Source: Prunella strophiata (Eukaryota > Chordata > Aves > Passeriformes > Prunellidae). From it: a DNA stretch of 64,000 nt. The translations under genes were made by a program, and so were the position numbers. Of this stretch, positions 57,667 to 64,000 are shown one piece after another. Below the pieces are notes generated by a model that did no database searches, had not been told where the DNA came from, and saw nothing but the letters and a program-made list of their open reading frames with translations. Positions within the stretch are counted from its first letter, which is position 1, and each line of letters begins with the position of its first letter. Location: contig JAZBQD010000001.1 of the NCBI GenBank assembly GCA_036583965.1, forward strand, positions 27,748,597-27,812,596, given 5' to 3'.

Positions 57667-59581
57667 GCCTACCTGAAAATATTACCCAAACACAAATTGT
57701 GCTGATGGTGCTTTATTCATTGCTTTTGAGCACAGCACATTTGTGGCTATTCCTGCAAGCATGACTTCCAGCCTTTGGACCTAGAATTTCCTTACCTTGC
57801 ATAATGAATTGGAGTATCTGGGAGCTCAGGCTCAGCATTAGCATGTGAAGCTGGGGTATGGCCAACTATATTCCCTAAGCACTAAGCCAGTTAAATTATC
57901 AGACATGTAGAAAGACACATACTGGTACACAAGTTCACAACAGTGTGATACCTTTACACTAAAAATAATTTTATCCCTATTCTCCATCCCTCAGAAAAGG
58001 AGCAAGTTTAATAGAGTACAATTAAGCAGCTTTTCATGCTCTTCAGCACATATGCTCTCCCTGACTGCACTTGGCTGGCTTTATTTTGACTTATCTCACT
58101 GACCTGTTTTAGGTTATCATATTTTTCCTCTTATCTGCTTTCAGTCAGGGTTCTGAAGCCATTTTTCTTGTTGACTGCTCAGGGCATAACATCAGCCACC
58201 AGCCAAGAGGATCTGCTTTCTACCCACACAATTTTTCCTGTACTATCTCCTTGGTAGAATTCAAATACCCAAGGATAAAGCCAAAATTTATAAAAATATA
58301 GAGCTGCTTTCCCCCTCCCTAACAATCTCCATTTCACGTTCAATCACCTTTTTTTTTTTTTTTTCCTCACCATAACAATATGTCAATTTGGGTTACCACC
58401 AGAATATCAGTATTTCCTTTCACCAGGGCCTCTTCAGAGCCTGCATTTCTCTACTGTTTTTCAGAAAACTTCTTCTGTCGATCTCAGTTTCTTTTTCTAC
58501 TTTACTGTTAAGTGATTTCTTTACCTCATTTTCAAAAAAAAGTCATGCATGACACCACATCAAAGTCCTACCTGATTGGTGACAATTAAGAGAATTTTAG
58601 ATAAGGATTATAGAAAGTCTTTTAAATCCTTGTGATTAATAGAGGGCATTAATGTAAGCTCCAGCCAGTCAGGCTTAAATTCCTGTCTTCATCAGCCCTT
58701 CCACCTATGGCTGAGACTAGACAGTGAAAATCTCCTTTAAAACCTGCTGCTTTCCCATGTTCTTTGAATAATAAAACATTCAAAGGTCCAGCCCACAGGA
58801 TCATAGGCATTGAATACTTTAGGGAGCTCAGGATGGGCCAATGCAGTCCAGAAAGGCTGCAAAAGCAATGAGCAAAGGCTAGATTTTGGGGACAACACAG
58901 TGGGCTTTCCTCTTCTCCAGTTCTAGGCAAGAGGTATTTTTAGTGCAAATATTTTAGTGCAAATTTCACCATTAACACTGAGAATAATTACTCATAGTCC
59001 TAGACCAGGAGAAAAGAATATTGGGGAAAATATGGGCCTTTTCAGATTCTCAAAGTGGGTGCAAGGAGATATTTCAATTCCCAGGTAATGACAGGGCTCC
59101 AGCTTTCTAGGAAAAACTATACTCATATATTCCTACTCCTTTCCCCCTCAAAGAGAACTCCTGAAGAATACAGAGGAACAAGAGTTAAAAACCAGCCATG
59201 TCAGGAGTTGTTCATAATTATATCCCTTTCATCCTTAGGATATTAGTTTTAAATTCTCTCCCCAGGTCCTTTTTAATCTTGTGATTTTTCTCCTACATCT
59301 CATCACCCCCGAGTGCAGTGACAAAGACACAAAATGTATCTTTTAACATGGCCATAAGTGGCTTTCCATGGAGACATAGATAATAGCTTATCTGATTTAT
59401 AGGACAATTTCCTTGCCATGGGTTTGAAAGTCTGAAGAGATGGAGGATCTGTTCCTCCAATCCTTTACTTCATGCACCAAGATAAGATAGTTCTATTGGA
59501 AAGAATATAAGTCAGCCCAGTCCCAAAACAGTTGCATGACTTTCTAGAGATGAAATACAATAATTCACCACTGGAAAAATT

Positions 59582-59600
59582 AAAAAAAAAAAAAAAAAAA
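59582..59600 (+). repeat. Poly(A) run, 19 bases
   Basis: An uninterrupted A run in non-coding sequence. Confidence 0.95.
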
Positions 59601-62600
59601 TCTTGCCTCGGATTGAATTGTACCTTTCTCCTCTCTTCCCTGGTAACAAAATCAAAAGCAGCATCTTTGGCTACCCTTGGTTACAGCACAATGCTAGAAT
59701 CATGTAGCTGCACCCCTCACAGCCAGCAGGAATGTATTTGACCTTACAGGCTTTATTTTGCTCTTAACACACATACACTCACCAGCCCTGCTGGACCCCT
59801 CTATCTCAAATCCACACCTTCATGTTTCATATGAAACAAATTTAATCACATTCCCAGACAAGGAGCCCTGGAGCTTTATTTAGAAGTGATACTTCTACTC
59901 AGCATACAGGTACATTTATTACCATAGGTTCATTTAGGACATGCCACAACAAACCAGGATTCTTTTATCTATTTTAGGGAAGGGCATTAAAAAATACCAT
60001 GAGAAAATGGAGATTTACAGTTACATGATTTTGCAGGCTGCCACACTAACACGAATTTAGATAAATTTTTTTTTTCTTTGTTTATAATTACATTACTAGA
60101 CAGACCCAACAGTTAGTTTGCAGTATTATGAGATGAAATTTTCGTTTTTTCAGGCTACATCTTATGCTTTTCAGCTACTCTTGACCGGCAGAACTCTAGG
60201 AGTTTCTCAACCCTAACCCTTCATCCCTCAGCTGTTACACAGGATATGTCAAAATAGAGACTTATGTTTCCTACCCTGGTGATACAATACATTTACAGAA
60301 AACTACAGTCAAGAGAAGGCCAGATGAAAATTTCAACAAGAAAAAAAATAATTAATTATTTTCTCTCTCAATCCAAAGTTACTTTGAGGCACTTATCTCT
60401 AGTCCATGTTCTGCAAGCTAAATTACAAACAAATTTAACATAAATACTTAAATGAATTTAAGTGCAATTAAACAACATGAAACTTCCACCAAAGAAGATC
60501 CCTGTGGAGTTGATTACTGTAAGTTATGAAAGCATACCTAGGAAAGGATATATAGTGCCTCCTTTTACTGTTCTTTAATCACCTATTACCAGAGACATTA
60601 GACAAAGCTAAACAAACTTCTATTGTGAATAACTACCTCATCTTTATACTCTGGAAAAGCACATTATCTTGTTTTTCTGCTTTGAATAATGCTGATGATA
60701 ATAATCCATGGAAGAACCTTCTAAGTGGCAGAAGAATAAGTTCAGTATGTGAAATTACTGAAGGACGAGGCAGCAAAACCCAAGGCATTTGCCTGGATTA
60801 AGTTGTTTCAAGCCCTCAAATTGGCTCATAGAAACTGCACACTGCTCAGGACCCAAATAATAATAAGTAATATCATGAGTAGCATTTATATTGAAGTATA
60901 GAATTGATACTTTCTCTAGGAAAGAAAAAAGAAAATAATTTTTACACTTGTGAGTGGCTATAAAAAGGAAAAAAATCAGAAGCCATCACTGTTTTAGAAG
61001 GGGCAAAATCAGTTGCTGAATGAGGGAGATGTATGGAATTCTCTAAGTCCCTGAGGACTTCATAGGTCAAACCTAGCACTGAGAATTGACACAGCAGTGG
61101 TTCAAAGGGATCCAAAGAGCTCACTCCTCATGGCTCTTTCCCCACTGCAGAAGCCAGAGGAAGTTGCTGTGCTGCAGCATGTTTTCTGTGCTATTGTCTC
61201 TGCTCTCATTAGGATGATCAAAAACCAACTCCAGCAGCAAAAGTCTGGTTCCTATGCCTCTTACTCAGTATCTTATGGACAGATTTATGTGTGAATTAAT
61301 AATGTAAGCCTTCAGCTCAGGAAAAAAGCCTTTTGTACTTCAGTCTCAAGAGTTTTCTGACCTCAGGCCCTGCAGGCAATGAGTGCCCATTTCCCTCTCT
61401 TCCACAGTGAATTACTAAAGCTGATGAGCGATATTCTAGTAAAAATGCTGATTCAAGAGAATGAACAGTGTTCCTTCAGAACATGTTTATTCTGCTAAAA
61501 GCCTCCTCAGAGGCCAGGCAGGCAGGCAGTCCCTGCTGTCTGACCAGCTGGCTGGCCTGGCTGGCACCCTTCCAGCCTGGCTCCCTGCCGGCTGGGCAGC
61601 GTGCCACGCAGCCCCCAGCTGGCAAAGAACCACTTCTGCAAAAATCCTGAAACAAATCCCTCTGGCTTGCCTCTAGCTCCACCCTGCCAACAACCTATTC
61701 CAGCATGGGATGAAACAAAATGTCAGCACCCCAGAATTTTCCACAAAGGAAAAATAAATACCCTTTTCTGGACAATTTTAATTACAATCTGTATATGTTC
61801 TACTGCTTTTTCACATAAATAACTGTCTTAACAGTGTCTGCTTCACTGCCCCTGCAGAAGCATGGACTTAAACACAAGGAGTATTGAGGAATCAGCCCCA
61901 AGCTGGCTACGTTAATCAAGTTTTTATGAATAACAAGCATGATAAAATTCTGAGTCCCAGAGAAAAGGGTTCAGTATTTTAACACTGTTGTAGTTAAATG
62001 CTGTTTTCTGTGAGGTTTTTATAAGTAACTCTTCAGTCAGCTACCACTCATTCTACTCATTTCAAAATGCTACAGACTGAAACCAGAGGGGTGTTTTACA
62101 AGGACTTTGTCTGTCATCATGCATATGGTGCTGTTCTACTATCTATTCCCTGGAGAAATGGCAAAGCATCCAGATTTCTAATTACCACTGTACTAACCCA
62201 ACAAGTGACCAGTATAGACTCTCCCCTGTTATTTGTAAAACAACCTCCTCCATCTTAGGAAATCCAGTTGTCTTTCCATAGCTTTATAGATCCTAATTAG
62301 AAATATTTTAGAAATGTATTTGCAAACATCACTATTGCTCTAATTAGAGAACAGTACTAAAAGTCAAATGCCAACACATTTTGGGTCTTGATAAGATGAA
62401 AACAGAATTCAGTAGATAATTCAATCTCACAGGCTCCTAATTTATTTCATGTTTCTCAATCAGCAGTTGTAGCCTTCTGCCCACTCCCACTAGATCTTCA
62501 TTTAATATCAAACCTGATTCAACTGTCAGGTTGCTCAGGTGGTTTGGGGTTTTTTTCTGGTTCTGGTTTTTGTGTAAAATAAGCTGCATTCTACTCTACT

Positions 62601-63550
62601 TCATTTACACAAAATGATTTATTCAGCAAATTTTGGCAGAAGAACTGGGCCTGATTAATTCAGCCATTTTTCTGGAGATGGCAGCTTCTTCAAAGCCCAA
62701 AAGCAAAACTGTTTTTAACTGCTTTTAATTTTTTAAGCCAAATAATTTTTCTTCTCAATAGGCAGCAACCACTTTTAATTATGTTCTACTTCAACTCCCT
62801 TTACTTCATCCTCTTTTCCAAACAGCTCAGGATACTTCTGTTCCTCAGAGGTAAATTTCTGTATGCACTGAATTCATGTGTTTTCATTTAAAAAAAAAAT
62901 CTCACATTAATTAATGGATATATTAGTGACAGAGAATATTATGAGTTCACCAAACAAAAATAAGTGATCAATTATTAATTGGTTAATTTCTGAGGCATGA
63001 TTCATGAGTCAGTATTTTCAATCAAACCCTTTGTAAAGCAGAAATGCTATTTTACTACAGTTTTGGTAACATCCTACATCATATCCTACTATACATTAAC
63101 TATTTCAGACATCAGTTTTCCAGCAATATGTCTTACATTAATTGCAGCCACTTTAGGTCCTTTTGTTTTCAGAAAGTAGATGGAGGAATCTTCATATTAA
63201 AAGGGCAGAAAATTTCTAACAAAAGAATAAAACTAAGTGGTAGCCAACTGTCAGAACTATACTGATGCTATACTACAGAGTTTATAAGAGATTAAAAGAT
63301 GACTCATTACATCACTAACTGATGCAGACATGCAGAATAGCATTGAGATCAACAACAGCATGAATAAGCTGGAAGCAGTAAGAGTGAGATGAGTTTACAA
63401 AAACAGTTGCAAGGAATGTGGGAAATCAAAATGCAGAAGTCTGAACTCCTGCACAGGTAAATTGTAGTTATTATAGCAACACAGATAATTACACTAAAGC
63501 ACAGAGATACTAACCACAGACATGATGACAAAGGATAGACTCTCTGACTT

Positions 63551-63572
63551 TTGTGGAGGTGAACCTCCACAA
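63551..63572. repeat. Near-perfect palindrome
   Basis: Two 10-base arms, TTGTGGAGGT and ACCTCCACAA, are separated by GA. The structure lies just before the CR1 fragment. It could form a small hairpin; no function is indicated. Confidence 0.9.
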
Positions 63573-63599
63573 CCTGTATCAACCTGTCTCTAAACATAT

Positions 63600-64000
63600 T
63601 TTTAAGGAGCTGGGAAGAAGGTCAATAAAGGAGATACTGTTAATGCATTTCAATTTCTAAAAGGAGATACTGTTAATGCATTTCAATTTCTACAAACCTT
63701 TCAATAACCTTTATCCAAGTTATCTTGGGATATGAGAGATGATTATCTGATGAAGTCTGAAGAGCTGAATAAAGGCTGCTTTTACAATAGAAAGCCAAAA
63801 TTATTAGAGGTTATGGTTGCTGGAACCTGCGTAATTCAATATATTCATAAATGACCTAGAAATAGCAGAATGGTAAGGAGTTTTTTTATTATTTGGAGTA
63901 CTCCAAATTGACTGTAGAGAATTGCAGGAAAATTGTATCATCCTGTGTGACTTGGGATAAAGAGGCAGATCAAGCTCAGTGTCTGCAAATACAGAACAAC
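63600..64000 (+). mobile_element. Degenerate CR1/L3-type LINE reverse transcriptase fragment (continues past the window)
   Basis: In the plus strand, 63621-63710 reads GDTVNAFQFL twice followed by QTF, which aligns with the D-V-x-Y-L-D-F-x-x-A-F region of CR1-clade reverse transcriptases. About 200 bases later, 63835-63861 reads FNIFINDLE, an excellent match to the LFNIFINDL motif that follows the VPQGS block. The spacing between these two is as expected for the family. The end (about 63915-64000) resembles the D-L-x-x-W-x-x-K-W-Q-M-K-x-x-V-x-K-C region at the base level. Stops (for example at 63832-63834), at least one frame change, and loss of the catalytic F/Y-A-D-D motif show it is a dead relic. 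Its left border is uncertain. Confidence 0.72.
63627..63692 (+). repeat. Perfect 33-bp tandem duplication inside the CR1 fragment
   Basis: Positions 63627-63659 and 63660-63692 are identical 33-base units (each begins AAAGGAGATACTG and ends TTTCAATTTCTA). The unit is 11 codons, so the reading frame of the reverse transcriptase relic is kept. Identity between copies, against the decay of the surrounding element, indicates a recent duplication. Confidence 0.95.

Larger units (their letters stand above)
43201..63599. other. Upstream non-coding stretch, distal part
   Basis: About 20 kb with no recognised exon on either strand. Open frames are short and non-descript. It includes poly(A) runs at 44778-44791, 47220-47237, 55461-55496, 55932-55947, 57643-57666 and 59582-59600, a poly(T) at 58349-58364, and a GC-richer CTGGCTGG-rich patch at about 61500-61620. 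No tRNA, rRNA or intact transposon was seen. Confidence 0.6.

Noticed and set aside
61500..61620. GC-rich patch as a CpG island promoter
   Set aside because: It is a CTGGCTGG-type repeat-like patch of little more than 100 bases with few CpG dinucleotides.

Overview
The window looks like bird nuclear DNA. It is AT-rich and intron-dominated, has spliced exons with GT/AG borders, and carries decayed CR1-type LINE sequence, the dominant retroposon family of birds and other reptiles. I see no bacterial, plasmid or phage gene organisation, no CRISPR array, no rRNA or tRNA gene, and no intact transposon. A bird is inferred from CR1 content and intron size; I cannot name the species.

The one gene I can support is SH2D4B (SH2 domain-containing protein 4B) on the minus strand. 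Its first six coding exons read from 34308 down to 3210: 34125-34308, 21251-21410, 20038-20185, 12383-12527, 4389-4596 and 3210-3337. All six junctions have GT donors and AG acceptors, the codon phases join exactly (1, 2, 0, 1, 2, 1), and 324 complete codons result. These cover the conserved N-terminus, a Glu/Lys/Arg-rich helical middle, a short poorly conserved linker, and the entry to the C-terminal SH2 domain, which is cut by an intron right after the WFHG start of the domain. The rest of the SH2 domain, the stop codon and the 3' UTR should lie beyond position 1 of the window.

Layout: 1-3209 is part of intron 6, with a CR1 3'-end fragment and small duplications. 3210-34308 is the gene body with introns of about 1.0 to 12.7 kb. 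The intron between exons 4 and 5 holds a well-formed but unexplained candidate exon (7508-7661). 34309-63600 is about 29 kb with no recognised coding exon; an AG acceptor with a pyrimidine tract directly before the ATG exon suggests the gene has a non-coding first exon somewhere in this stretch, so part of it may be a 5' UTR intron and promoter. 42.45-43.2 kb is a more GC-rich block with unidentified open frames on both strands. The right end (about 63600-64000) is a degenerate CR1-type reverse transcriptase fragment on the plus strand that contains a perfect 33-bp in-frame tandem duplication.

I found no clear new biological system. The observations most worth checking are the candidate exon in intron 4, the missing upstream exon/promoter of SH2D4B, the unidentified 42.5-43.2 kb block, and the duplicated segment in the CR1 fragment.
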